A stretch of 64,000 nucleotides of DNA from positions 492,336 to 556,335 of the forward strand of contig NZ_LMOL01000005.1 in the NCBI RefSeq assembly GCF_001424565.1, in the 5' to 3' direction. The DNA comes from Arthrobacter sp. Leaf141. Lineage in GTDB: Bacteria; Actinomycetota; Actinomycetes; Actinomycetales; Micrococcaceae. Positions 55,699 to 64,000 of this stretch are shown here, one piece after another (the first letter of the stretch is position 1; each line of letters starts with the position of its first letter). The position numbers and the translations under genes were made by a program. The notes beneath the pieces were generated by a model. The model did not search any database. It was not told the origin of the DNA and was given only the letters and a program-made list of their open reading frames with translations.

Positions 55699-56946
55699 TT
55701 AATTCGTTGCGGCCAGTGGGTCGCGGGGATTGACGACGGCGACAGTCGCCGCGGTGAGGACCGCAAGGGCCATCACGGCCCCCGCGAGGGCGGACCAGCC
55801 GAAGGACTGGAACAGCAGGCCCCCGGCCCACCCCAGCACGCTGGACCCGAGGTAGTACGCCAGGTTGTACAGTGACGCCGCCTGGGCCCTTCCTGTGCTG
55901 GCGATGGCTCCGGTCCAGCCGGCGCCGATGCTGTGCGCGGCAAAAAAGCCGCCGGTGAACACCACCAGTCCGGCCAGGATCACGGGCAGGGACGGGGTGA
56001 GGGTCAGGGCCAGGCCAGCCACGGCAAGGGCCAGGCCCGCCAGCAGGATGGTCCGGCGGCCAAACCGCAACGTCAGGCCTGCGGCCCAGCGGGACGTGAA
56101 CGTCCCGGACAGGTAGGCCAGGAAGATCAGGCTGATAACGGTGGCCGGCAAGCCGAACGGTGCCCCGGAGAGCCGGAACCCCAGATAGTTGTAGACAGCC
56201 ACAAAGCCGCCCATCATCAGGAAGGCCTGCACGTAGAGTGCCAGGAGCCGGATGTTCCGCAGATGCCTGGCCAGTGTCGCCACGGCGCCGCGAAGCCCTG
56301 ACGCCTGCGCGGCCACGAAGCCTTGCGCCCTGGGGACCAGGAGCAGGAAGGCGACGGCGGCCAGCGTGGCCAGGATCGAAACTGAGAGGGCCGCCGCGCG
56401 CCAGCCCCACAGTTCCCCGGCGGGTCCGGCCACCAGCCTGCCGGCCAACCCGCCCAGCGTGGTGCCGGCAACGTAGCTGCCCGCTGCGACGGCAGCATGC
56501 GCCCGGGTGACTTCCTCGTTGAGGTAGGCGATGGCAATGGCCGGGATGCCCCCCAGTGCCATGCCCTCCAGGAGCCGCAGGCCAAGGAGCATGCCGAAGC
56601 TGCTGGCCAGCGGCACCAGCAGGCCCAGGACCGTGGCGATGGAGATGCCCCAGGTCATGGCCTTCACCCGGCCGATCCGGTCGGCCAGGAACGACCATGG
56701 GATCACCGTAACGGCCAGGCCCACGGTGGCCAGGGAGATGGTGAGGGCGGCCTCCGCGGCCGTGATCTTCAGGTCGGCTGCCAGCAGCGGCAGGACGGCC
56801 TGGGTGGAGTACAGCTGGGCGAAGGTGGCCACGCCGGCGAAGGAGAGGCCGGCGAGGATCCGCGTGTATGCCGCCGAACCTTTCGGGTGGCCATTCCACC
56901 GGAGCGGTTCCGGCTCGCTGCCGGGGAAGGGGTCGGGGCTGGACAT
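55699..56946 (-). CDS. MFS transporter, YnfM-like
   Basis: About 415 aa, twelve membrane helices. The first helix region FAQLYSTQAVLPLLAADL and the motif WSFLADRIGRVKAM resemble the YnfM group of inner-membrane exporters. TACGCT (56953-56958) is six bases before the ATG at 56946, giving a leaderless start. It is divergent from a LysR-type gene, the same layout as ynfM and its LysR neighbour in E. coli. Confidence 0.87.
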   Translation of the reverse strand: MSSPDPFPGSEPEPLRWNGHPKGSAAYTRILAGLSFAGVATFAQLYSTQAVLPLLAADLKITAAEAALTISLATVGLAVTVIPWSFLADRIGRVKAMTWGISIATVLGLLVPLASSFGMLLGLRLLEGMALGGIPAIAIAYLNEEVTRAHAAVAAGSYVAGTTLGGLAGRLVAGPAGELWGWRAAALSVSILATLAAVAFLLLVPRAQGFVAAQASGLRGAVATLARHLRNIRLLALYVQAFLMMGGFVAVYNYLGFRLSGAPFGLPATVISLIFLAYLSGTFTSRWAAGLTLRFGRRTILLAGLALAVAGLALTLTPSLPVILAGLVVFTGGFFAAHSIGAGWTGAIASTGRAQAASLYNLAYYLGSSVLGWAGGLLFQSFGWSALAGAVMALAVLTAATVAVVNPRDPLAATN

Positions 56947-57066
56947 TCCGTAAGCGTAGCCCCGGCCGTCATATCGCTCCAATGCATGCTTTGTGCCAAA
57001 ATAATCGCAAATACGGATGAATTATCCGGGGCGCCCGGGTCCCGGCAGGAAAGGCCCGGCAGCAAC

Positions 57067-58059
57067 GTGGAACCCGAACTCAAGCACCTGGTCCAGCTCC
57101 TCCCACTCTTGCCGGTCCTGGCGGAACTGGGACGGACGGGGCACATCACGGCCACGGCCGAGATCCTCGGCGTCCCGCAGTCCACGGTGAGCCGGGCCGT
57201 GGCCCGGGCCAGTGCCGTGGTTGGCGCTGAGCTGGTGGTCCGGGACGGCAGGGGAGTGCGCCTGACCCCCGCAGCGCAGACCCTGTTGCCGTACATCGAC
57301 CAGGCGCTGTCCGGCTTCCAGGCGGGACTTGACCTGGTGCGCACCGAATCCGACGTGGCCCGCGGAAAAATCGCCGTCTCCTTCCAGCACACCTTCGGCG
57401 AAGCTGCCCTGCCACTGCTGATCAGTGCCTTCCGAAGCAGCCATCCCGCGGCAGTCTTCACCCTCAGCCAGGGGGCCCGCAGTGCCTGCCTGGAGGAACT
57501 GGCCGCCGGCCAGTCGGACCTGGCCCTGACGGCCCCGGTGGCACCTGCCGGCATGAACCTGGACTCCATCCCCCTGTACCGCGAGCCGCTCCGTTTGGTG
57601 GTCCACCACAGCCACCGGCTGGCCGGCCGGCGCAGTGCCGGCGTTGCCGAGGTCCGCACCGACCCGTTTGTTGCACTCGGCCCCGGTTATGGCCTGCGTT
57701 CGCTCACCGACGCCCTGTTCAAGGAGGCAGGGTGCCGGCCCCGGATCGCTTTCGAAAGCCAGGATTCCCATACCGTCCGGGGCCTGGTGGCGGCAGGGCT
57801 GGGGGTCAGTATCCTGCCGCCCGGTGGCGACGCCCCGGGCCGGGAACTGAGGGCAGCAACAGGAAACCTGGGCTGGGTTGAAGTGCCGCTGACGTCCCGG
57901 CTCGCATTCCGGGAGGTGGGTGTGAGCTGGCGTCGCGGGAAGCCTGGGTCCGAGCCCGTCTCCGTGCGGCTCTTCCGGGAGATGGTGCTCAGCCGGGGGC
58001 AGGAACTGCTGGCCGGGCTGGCCGGCGGTTACGCATTACCGGAGCCGCCGGGAACATGA
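57067..58059 (+). CDS. LysR-family transcriptional regulator
   Basis: About 330 aa. N-terminal helix-turn-helix (LAELGRTGHITATAEILGVPQSTVSRAVARA) followed by a periplasmic-binding-fold effector domain. The start is uncertain: the GTG at 57067 (VEPELKHL) matches the family beginning but lacks a good ribosome site; an ATG at 56986 is in frame. It probably regulates the divergent MFS gene. Confidence 0.85.
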   Translation: MEPELKHLVQLLPLLPVLAELGRTGHITATAEILGVPQSTVSRAVARASAVVGAELVVRDGRGVRLTPAAQTLLPYIDQALSGFQAGLDLVRTESDVARGKIAVSFQHTFGEAALPLLISAFRSSHPAAVFTLSQGARSACLEELAAGQSDLALTAPVAPAGMNLDSIPLYREPLRLVVHHSHRLAGRRSAGVAEVRTDPFVALGPGYGLRSLTDALFKEAGCRPRIAFESQDSHTVRGLVAAGLGVSILPPGGDAPGRELRAATGNLGWVEVPLTSRLAFREVGVSWRRGKPGSEPVSVRLFREMVLSRGQELLAGLAGGYALPEPPGT

Positions 58060-58113
58060 CGCCGACGCCGCCAGGCGCATGCCCGGCAGTCCTGCTGCCA
58101 GTAACCTTGTGGC

Positions 58114-59064
58114 GTGACTTACACCGAAAAAACCCCCGTCCCGCCAGCTGCCCCCACCGAAGGCCACACCCCCGGTGCCCTGAACGGCATCATCATCGGG
58201 CTGGACATCGGCGGCACCAAGACCCACGGCATCCGGTTCGAAGACGGCGTCCCGGTGGCTGACGAATCCGCGGGCAGCTCCAACGTGCAGAATGTCAGCC
58301 GGGAAGACGCGGCCCGGAACCTCGCTGAACTCTTCGCGAAAATCGGCGGCGGCCCGGTAGCAACGGTGTACGCAGGCTCCGGCGGGATCGACACCGAAGA
58401 CGACGCCGCGGCGCTCGCCGCCCTGATCGCGCCGCACGTGCCGGGGGCCCGGGTCACGGTGGTCCACGACTCGCGGCTGCTGCTTGCCGCCGGCCACGCC
58501 AGCACCGGTGTGGCGGTCATTGCCGGGACCGGCTCGGCTGCCTGGGGCAGGAACGCCGACGGCGGCGAGGCCCGGGCCGGCGGCTGGGGTTACCTTTTGG
58601 GCGATGAAGGCAGCGGGTACTGGCTGGGCCGCGAGGCCGTCAGGTACAGCCTGACGCAGATGAACAAGGGACTTGCCCCGGATTCCCTCACCACAGCCCT
58701 CCTCGCCGGCTGCGGCGTGGCGGACCCCAACCGCCTGATTGCCCTGTTCCACGACCCGGCCGCCGGCCGCCGGTTCTGGGCCCAGCAGGCACGCCATGTT
58801 GTCGCCGCCGCAGCCACAGGCCATGCCCCCAGCCAGGCCCTGCTGGAACAGGCCGGAGCGGACCTGGCCGGACTGGCGCTGCAGGTACTCCGCCAGCTCG
58901 GGCTTGAAGGGCCCGTCATCCTCGGCGGCGGGCTGGGCATGAATGTGCCGGCCCTGCAGGAGGCATTCCGCGGCCATTTAGCGGCTGCGGGCGTCACCGA
59001 GGTTCGCGTCCTGGACCAGGAACCCGTGTTCGGGGTACTGGACCTGGTGGCCGGGCCAGCCTGA
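58114..59064 (+). CDS. BadF/BadG-type ATPase, N-acetylglucosamine kinase-like
   Basis: 316-aa ASKHA-fold kinase. Phosphate-1 motif IIGLDIGGTKTHGIRF near residue 28, then the phosphate-2 region VAVIAGTGSAAWGRN and GGWGYLLGDEGSGYWLG, a pattern shared with eukaryotic-type GlcNAc kinases. Likely phosphorylates an amino sugar. TAACCT (58102-58107) lies six bases before the GTG start, a leaderless arrangement. Confidence 0.82.
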   Translation: MTYTEKTPVPPAAPTEGHTPGALNGIIIGLDIGGTKTHGIRFEDGVPVADESAGSSNVQNVSREDAARNLAELFAKIGGGPVATVYAGSGGIDTEDDAAALAALIAPHVPGARVTVVHDSRLLLAAGHASTGVAVIAGTGSAAWGRNADGGEARAGGWGYLLGDEGSGYWLGREAVRYSLTQMNKGLAPDSLTTALLAGCGVADPNRLIALFHDPAAGRRFWAQQARHVVAAAATGHAPSQALLEQAGADLAGLALQVLRQLGLEGPVILGGGLGMNVPALQEAFRGHLAAAGVTEVRVLDQEPVFGVLDLVAGPA

Positions 59065-59073
59065 CGGGGAACT

Positions 59074-60096
59074 TCAGCCCTGGATGGAACGGCGCCGGGG
59101 CGTCAGGCGGACGCCGGGCAGCGGCGGCGCCGGAATCCGTCCGGACTCGGCCCCCGCGTCCGGACCATGGCCGGGGACCAGCCCGTACCGGGCCGCTGCA
59201 TTCTCGGAATCCGCCAGCGCCGCCTGGGCTTCCCACTCGTCGCGGGCCTGCTCCACTTCGTCGTGGGTGCGGCCCACAAAGTTCCACCACATCAGCAGTT
59301 CCTCGCCGAAAGGTTCGCCGCCGATCAGGAGGAACCGGGTGCCGGGAAGTGCCGTGAGGTGCAGGTCGGAACGGCCGGCGCCCAGGTAGCCCAGCGGTCC
59401 CGGCGGGATGTCCTGCCCGTCCACCGTCAGGCCGCCGTCGAGCACCAGGATGCCGTGCTCGAATCCCGGATCCAGGGGCAGGACCGATGCCCCCTCGCAG
59501 ACCACGTCGGCGCCCACGATCGGCGAAAACATCGTTGCGGGCGAGGCCACGCCGGCCAGCTCGCCCACGAACACGGTTGCGGTGTAGCCGGGTGCCAAGG
59601 CCTGCGGCAGGTTGCGGTGCTGTTCGAAAGCCGGGCGGCGGTGCCGCTCGGCGTCCGGCAGCGCCACCCAGAGCTGAAGCCCCCGCTGCAGCGGCAACTC
59701 CCCACCGCCGTCGGGAAGGACGGCGAACTCCGAGTGGGATACCCCGTGGCCTGCCGTCATGATGTTCAATTCCCCGGGCCGGACCACCACGTCGCTGCCC
59801 ACGCTGTCCCGGTGCCGGATGGTCCCGGCCAGCGGCCAGGTCACGGTCTGCAGGCCGATATGGGGGTGGGGGAGCACGGACATCGCCGTCCGATCCGGCC
59901 CGAAACTGTCCAGGAAGCACCAGGCGCCAATGGTGGGCAGTCCCCGCTGCGGCAGCGTCCGGCGGACGTTCATGGCCCGCACCCCGCCCAGCGGAACTTC
60001 CCGCTCGGGCCACAGCTGCAGGCAGGGCCCCGGGCCCTCCCCGCTGGGTGCCGGCGGACAGACTTCCTGCTGCGGGGATACTTCCAGATTCGTCAC
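59074..60096 (-). CDS. Pirin-family protein
   Basis: 340-aa bicupin. The metal-binding stretch PHPHIGLQTVTWPLAGTIRHRD and the later HGVSHSE motif are the pirin signature. Roles range from quercetinase activity to regulation; here unknown. TAAAGT (60103-60108) then GGGAGG directly precede the GTG start; it can be read as a leaderless start or as a tightly spaced ribosome site. Confidence 0.88.
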   Translation of the reverse strand: MTNLEVSPQQEVCPPAPSGEGPGPCLQLWPEREVPLGGVRAMNVRRTLPQRGLPTIGAWCFLDSFGPDRTAMSVLPHPHIGLQTVTWPLAGTIRHRDSVGSDVVVRPGELNIMTAGHGVSHSEFAVLPDGGGELPLQRGLQLWVALPDAERHRRPAFEQHRNLPQALAPGYTATVFVGELAGVASPATMFSPIVGADVVCEGASVLPLDPGFEHGILVLDGGLTVDGQDIPPGPLGYLGAGRSDLHLTALPGTRFLLIGGEPFGEELLMWWNFVGRTHDEVEQARDEWEAQAALADSENAAARYGLVPGHGPDAGAESGRIPAPPLPGVRLTPRRRSIQG

Positions 60097-60264
60097 CCTC
60101 CCACTTTAGGCCGCGCCGGCCGGGCGGCCCAGCGGCCCCTTGGACAGCCCGTAATTCCTGGCCTCCAGTCCACCCATCCGGCAGGATTCAGGTTCCGAAT
60201 GATTACAGAAGGATTCCTTTTGCCCCAATCCGATCCTTGGCGGGTGTTCACGGCTAAGGATTGG

Positions 60265-60275
60265 GTTACCGTAAC
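60265..60275. promoter_or_regulatory. Palindrome GTTACCGTAAC upstream of the betaine-type ABC operon
   Basis: A perfect 5-1-5 palindrome in the 251-bp gap before the ABC operon, a candidate operator. No other structure was seen in this gap. Confidence 0.35.
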
Positions 60276-60347
60276 TATCAGTGTGCTGATGACCATGTCC
60301 CGGCACCACGGATGCCGTCAACAGAACAGAACAGGTAAGTCCGCACC

Positions 60348-61448
60348 ATGGACCAGGCAATGATCGAGTTCAAGAGCGTCACCAAGCAGTACCAAGGCGG
60401 GCAAGCGGCCGTGGCGGGACTGACCATGGCAGTAGCCAAGGGGTCCATCACCGTTTTTGTCGGTCCGTCCGGCTGCGGCAAAACAACGTCCCTGCGCATG
60501 ATCAACCGGATGGTGGAACCCACGTCAGGTGTCATCACCGTTGATGGCAGGGATGTGACGTCCGTGCCCGCTGCCGAACTCCGCCGCTCCATGGGCTACG
60601 TGATGCAGTCCGCGGGGCTGCTGCCGCACCGTTCGGTGCTGGACAACATCGCCACCGTGCCGCGCCTTAACGGGGTATCCAAGGCCGCCGCGCGGAAACG
60701 CGCAGAGGAGCTGCTGGACGTGGTGGGCCTGGCCCGGCCCCTGGCCAAACGGTACCCTTCACAGCTTTCCGGCGGCCAGCAGCAGCGCGTTGGCGTGGCG
60801 CGTGCGCTGGCCGCAGACCCGCCGGTGCTGCTGATGGATGAGCCCTTCAGCGCCGTGGATCCTGTGGTCCGTGACGAACTCCAGCAGGAACTGCTGCGGC
60901 TGCAGAAGGACCTGGCTAAAACCATTGTGTTTGTCACCCACGACATTGACGAAGCCACCATCCTGGGCGACCAGGTCGCGGTGTTTGCGGTAGGCGGAAA
61001 ACTCGCCCAGTACGCCACCCCGGAAGAGATCCTGCGGGCCCCCGCCAACGATTTTGTCGCCTCGTTTGTTGGCCGGGACCGTGGCTTCCGCCACCTTGGC
61101 TTCACCCCGTCCGACGGCGTCAGCATCCACCCGGTGCCCACCATCATCCGCGAAGGGGACAGCCACCGGTCGGACCCGGCCGCCACCGGAGGCTGGCAAC
61201 TCGTAGTGGACTCGGGAATGCGTCCGTTGGGCTGGGCCATTCCCGGCACGGACACCGCACTTATTCCGGGCGGTTCACTGTTCCGCCCGGGCGACAGCCT
61301 CCGCCGTGCACTTGATGCCGCGCTTTCGTCCCCGTCGGGCCTGGGCGTCGCCGTGGACCAGGAAGGCCAGGTCCAGGGTGTGGTCCGGGGCGGCGAAGTC
61401 CTGGCCCTCATCGAGGAAGCACGCCAGCTGCGGCAGGCTGCGCTCTGA
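60348..61448 (+). CDS. Glycine betaine/choline-type ABC transporter, ATPase
   Basis: 366-aa ATPase of the OpuCA/ProV kind. Walker A GPSGCGKTTSLRMINRMVEP, signature LSGGQQQRVGVARALA and Walker B LLMDEPFSAVDP are intact. The part after about residue 240 corresponds to the regulatory extension of the family, but classical CBS repeats are hard to see. First gene of a four-gene operon with two permeases and a binding lipoprotein; imports compatible solutes for osmotic protection. Confidence 0.92.
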   Translation: MDQAMIEFKSVTKQYQGGQAAVAGLTMAVAKGSITVFVGPSGCGKTTSLRMINRMVEPTSGVITVDGRDVTSVPAAELRRSMGYVMQSAGLLPHRSVLDNIATVPRLNGVSKAAARKRAEELLDVVGLARPLAKRYPSQLSGGQQQRVGVARALAADPPVLLMDEPFSAVDPVVRDELQQELLRLQKDLAKTIVFVTHDIDEATILGDQVAVFAVGGKLAQYATPEEILRAPANDFVASFVGRDRGFRHLGFTPSDGVSIHPVPTIIREGDSHRSDPAATGGWQLVVDSGMRPLGWAIPGTDTALIPGGSLFRPGDSLRRALDAALSSPSGLGVAVDQEGQVQGVVRGGEVLALIEEARQLRQAAL

Positions 61449-62218
61449 TGGAATGGTTCCTTGCCAACAGCGGCATGGTGCTGGAACGGGCCGGCCAGCA
61501 CCTGGTCCTGGCCCTCATCCCCATGCTTGCGGGGCTGGTCATCGCGATCCCGCTGGCCCAGCTGGCGCGGCAGAACCGGGCCCTCCGCTCGGTGGTCCTC
61601 ACCGCATCGTCCCTGCTCTACACGGTGCCGTCCCTGGCGCTCTTCATCATCCTGCCCACCATCCTGGGCACCCGGATCCTTGATCCGCTCAACGTTGTGG
61701 TGGCGCTGACGGTCTACGCGGTGGCGCTGCTGGTCCGCGCTGCCCTGGACGCCTTCGACTCCGTGGACGACGGCGTCAGCCAGGCTGCCGTGGCCATGGG
61801 CTACAAGCCGCTGGCCCGTTTCCTCCAGGTGGACCTGCCGCTGTCCCTTCCGGTGATGTTCGCCGGCCTTCGCGTGGTTTCGGTCAGCAACATTTCGCTG
61901 GTCAGCGTGGCGGCCCTCCTGGGCATCGGAAACCTTGGCATGCTCTTCACGTCCGGACTGCAACGGGACTTCATCACGGAAATCGTGGTGGGCATCGTGG
62001 CCATCCTTATCCTTGCCCTGTTGATGGATGCCCTTCTGGTGGTGCTGGAACGTGTTATGACGCCGTGGGTGCGGGCCGGCAACCAGCGCGGCGGACAGGA
62101 ACCTGCCCCGGAACACAACACCCCCAACGACGCCGACGGCGGGACGCCGGCTGCGGCCGGAACAGCCGGGGCCGCCCGGCGGCTGGCGCAGCCGAAGACC
62201 GGAGGGGGGAACGCATGA
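61448..62218 (+). CDS. Betaine-type ABC transporter permease 1
   Basis: 256 aa, about six helices. The BPD-type loop DGVSQAAVAMGYKPLARFLQVDLPLSLP is typical of OpuCB/ProW. The ATG shares one base with the upstream stop (TGATG). The C-terminal 45 residues are a hydrophilic Ala/Gly/Pro-rich tail that usual members lack. Confidence 0.9.
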   Translation: MEWFLANSGMVLERAGQHLVLALIPMLAGLVIAIPLAQLARQNRALRSVVLTASSLLYTVPSLALFIILPTILGTRILDPLNVVVALTVYAVALLVRAALDAFDSVDDGVSQAAVAMGYKPLARFLQVDLPLSLPVMFAGLRVVSVSNISLVSVAALLGIGNLGMLFTSGLQRDFITEIVVGIVAILILALLMDALLVVLERVMTPWVRAGNQRGGQEPAPEHNTPNDADGGTPAAAGTAGAARRLAQPKTGGGNA

Positions 62219-62961
62219 GCAACGTCTTTGCCGACACGTTCGCCTGGCTCACCGACCCGCTGCACTGGACCGGCAGCGCCGGCATCCCCACCCGGCTGGT
62301 GGAACACCTCCAGTACACGGGGCTGGTCATGCTGATCGCCACCGCGATCGCCGTCCCCATCGGCCTGTACGTTGGCCACACCGGCCGCGGCAGGGTGGCG
62401 GTGGTGGCCATCGCCGGTGCATTGCGCGCGCTGCCCACTCTGGGACTGCTGACCCTCTTTGTCCTCCTGGCCGGCATCGGCCTGATGCCGCCGGTCTGGG
62501 CCCTGGTCATCCTCACCGTGCCCCCGCTCCTGGCCGGCACCTACGCAGGAATCTCCAGCGTTGACCGGAATGTTGTGGACGCGGCACGCGCCATGGGGAT
62601 GACGGAGCTCCAGGTGCTGTTCCGCGCCGAACTCCCCAACGCCCTCACCGTTATGTTCGGTGGGTTCCGGACCGGCGTCCTGCAGGTCATCGCCACAGTG
62701 TCCGTGGTTGCCTACATCAACCTCGGTGGCCTCGGCCGGTACCTTTTCGACGGCCTTGTCCTCAGCGACTTCCCGCAGATGCTGGGCGGTTCGCTCCTGA
62801 TCGCGGTGCTGGCCATCGCCGTCGACCTTGTCCTGTCCCTGATCCAGAGGCTGTTCCTGACCCCAGGCGCCTCAAAGCAGTCCCCCCACAGCCAGCCGGC
62901 TGCGGTCGATCTCACAGAACCCGCCCCCGCGGAGCCTGTGGTACTAGGAGGAAAATCATGA
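62215..62961 (+). CDS. Betaine-type ABC transporter permease 2
   Basis: About 248 aa. The loop VDAARAMGMTELQVLFRAELPNALTV matches the OpuC permease family. The ATG at 62215 overlaps the previous stop (ATGA) and follows GGAGGGGGGAACGC. The C-terminus again carries a polar tail. Confidence 0.9.
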   Translation: MSNVFADTFAWLTDPLHWTGSAGIPTRLVEHLQYTGLVMLIATAIAVPIGLYVGHTGRGRVAVVAIAGALRALPTLGLLTLFVLLAGIGLMPPVWALVILTVPPLLAGTYAGISSVDRNVVDAARAMGMTELQVLFRAELPNALTVMFGGFRTGVLQVIATVSVVAYINLGGLGRYLFDGLVLSDFPQMLGGSLLIAVLAIAVDLVLSLIQRLFLTPGASKQSPHSQPAAVDLTEPAPAEPVVLGGKS

Positions 62962-63911
62962 ATGAAAGCCGTTCACGCCTCGGCAGGCGGGCGTTCAGCG
63001 GCCTGGCCGCCGGCGTCGGCCTGGCCATGGCACTGTCGGCCTGTGGCTCGTCCGATCCGCTCAGCAACGCACCGGCCACCGGTGGTTCCTCGGACGGGAA
63101 CACTGCCCTGGTGGTCGGTTCCGCCGACTTCCCGGAAAGCCAGATCATCGCCGAGCTGTACGCCGGTGCCCTGACGGCCGCAGGCATCACCGCCACCACG
63201 AAGCCAAACATCGGCTCCCGCGAGGTTTACTTCAAAGCGGTCCAGGACGGCTCGGTGGACATCGTTCCGGACTACACCGGCAACCTGCTCCTGCACGTGG
63301 ACAAAGCAGCCGCGGAGGTTTCCGCGGAAGACATCCTCGGGGCGCTCCCGGACAAGCTCCCGGATGGCCTGGCAGTCGGGGACGCCTCCAAGGCTGAGGA
63401 CAAGGACGCGCTGGTGGTCACCAAGGCCACGGCCGAGAAGTACCAGCTCAAGTCCATCGAGGACCTGGCCAAGGTGTGCAGCGAAATTGTGGTGGGTGCC
63501 CCCGCCACGTTCGCGGAGCGCGCCTACGGCCTGCCCGGCCTGAAGAAGAACTACAACTGCGAGCCCAAGAAGCTGGAACCGTTCAGCGACGGCGGCGGAC
63601 CCGTGACGTTGAAGGCACTGCTGGATGACCAGGTCCAGGTTGCCGACATCTACACCACCACGCCGTCCATTGCCGATAACGACCTGGTGGTCCTGGAGGA
63701 CCCGAAGGACAACTTCATCGCCCAGCAGGTCATCCCGCTCTTCAACGAAGCCAAGATGACCGACAAGGCAAAAGAAGCCCTGAAATCCGTCTCCAGTGTC
63801 CTCACCACCGAGGACCTGATCAACCTCAACCGTGCAGTCAGCGGCAGCCAGAAGCAGGCAGCCAAGGACGCGGCCGAGGGCTGGCTGAAGGACAAGGGCA
63901 TCCTCAAGTAA
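62958..63911 (+). CDS. Betaine-type substrate-binding lipoprotein
   Basis: 317 aa. Signal peptide with a basic N-terminus (SRSRLGRRAFSG) and lipobox LSAC at about residue 29, then an OpuAC-type binding fold (VVGSADFPESQIIAELYAGAL). Captures a quaternary amine such as glycine betaine, choline or carnitine outside the membrane and delivers it to the two permeases. The start overlaps the previous stop (ATGA) and is preceded by AGGAGGAAA. Confidence 0.92.
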   Translation: MNESRSRLGRRAFSGLAAGVGLAMALSACGSSDPLSNAPATGGSSDGNTALVVGSADFPESQIIAELYAGALTAAGITATTKPNIGSREVYFKAVQDGSVDIVPDYTGNLLLHVDKAAAEVSAEDILGALPDKLPDGLAVGDASKAEDKDALVVTKATAEKYQLKSIEDLAKVCSEIVVGAPATFAERAYGLPGLKKNYNCEPKKLEPFSDGGGPVTLKALLDDQVQVADIYTTTPSIADNDLVVLEDPKDNFIAQQVIPLFNEAKMTDKAKEALKSVSSVLTTEDLINLNRAVSGSQKQAAKDAAEGWLKDKGILK

Positions 63912-63975
63912 GGATGCGGCGGCCGGTTGCCGGGGGAGTTGATCCCCGCCCTGGCAGGCCTGAACGCACGACGGC

Positions 63976-64000
63976 GGCTGCCGGACCTGGTCCGGCAGCC
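63976..64000 (+). terminator. Terminator after the ABC operon
   Basis: GGCTGCCGGA (63976-63985) pairs perfectly with TCCGGCAGCC (63991-64000), loop CCTGG, 64 bp past the last stop. It may extend beyond the window. Confidence 0.7.

Overview
The window reads as chromosome from a high-GC actinobacterium, most likely Micrococcaceae of the Arthrobacter/Pseudarthrobacter type. The reasons are the GC-rich codon use, mycothiol-pathway genes (ino1, mshA), two CIRCE operators at groES, the SURF1-DUF3817-guaA run, a 5-formyl-THF cyclo-ligase/galU/acetyltransferase/SepX-GlpR-like neighbourhood, and many genes that seem to start directly at the transcription start. This placement is inferred from gene content and family knowledge; no database was searched.

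Layout. 0-8.5 kb: an aldo/keto reductase end, ino1, a DUF559-type endonuclease-like gene flanked by two copies of a 63-bp palindrome, then fhs, mshA, a GH4 glycosidase and a divergent PfkB-type sugar kinase. 8.6-12.7 kb: an overlapping operon alr-tsaE-tsaB-rimI-tsaD (D-alanine supply and tRNA t6A modification), closed by a third palindrome copy. 12.8-20.9 kb: a GCS2-type ligase, a GH3 lipoprotein, a shikimate-dehydrogenase-like protein, a THUMP-like methyltransferase, a divergent AraC/phytanoyl-CoA dioxygenase pair, a small membrane protein and a frameshifted EamA transporter. 21-27.4 kb: HrcA-type regulated groES-groEL and two tandem OafA-like acyltransferases. 27.5-38.5 kb: guanine-nucleotide genes (guaB, guaB3, guaA) interspersed with an ABC exporter, glpD, a PTS EIIA and SURF1.

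38.5-47.4 kb: a giant superfamily-1 helicase-like protein with degenerate ATPase motifs and a restriction-endonuclease-like C-terminus, an SAF-domain protein, an FmdB zinc ribbon, 5-FTCL, galU, a RimJ-type acetyltransferase and a SepX/GlpR-like membrane protein. 47.55 kb: tRNA-Ala(CGC), followed by a visibly less GC-rich two-gene cassette (48.0-52.0 kb): a 908-aa protein of unrecognised family and a 434-aa protein with a serine-hydrolase-like elbow. 52-64 kb: corA preceded by a coupled 21-codon leaderless ORF, alternating Lrp/MFS/Lrp/MFS/LysR genes, a BadF-type kinase, a pirin and a complete glycine-betaine/choline type ABC importer operon.

The most interesting points are the two-gene cassette after the tRNA, the helicase-like protein lacking the Walker A lysine, the leaderless uORF overlapping corA, the 63-bp covarying palindromes, and the recurrent TANNNT-N6/7-(A/G)TG start architecture at about twenty genes.
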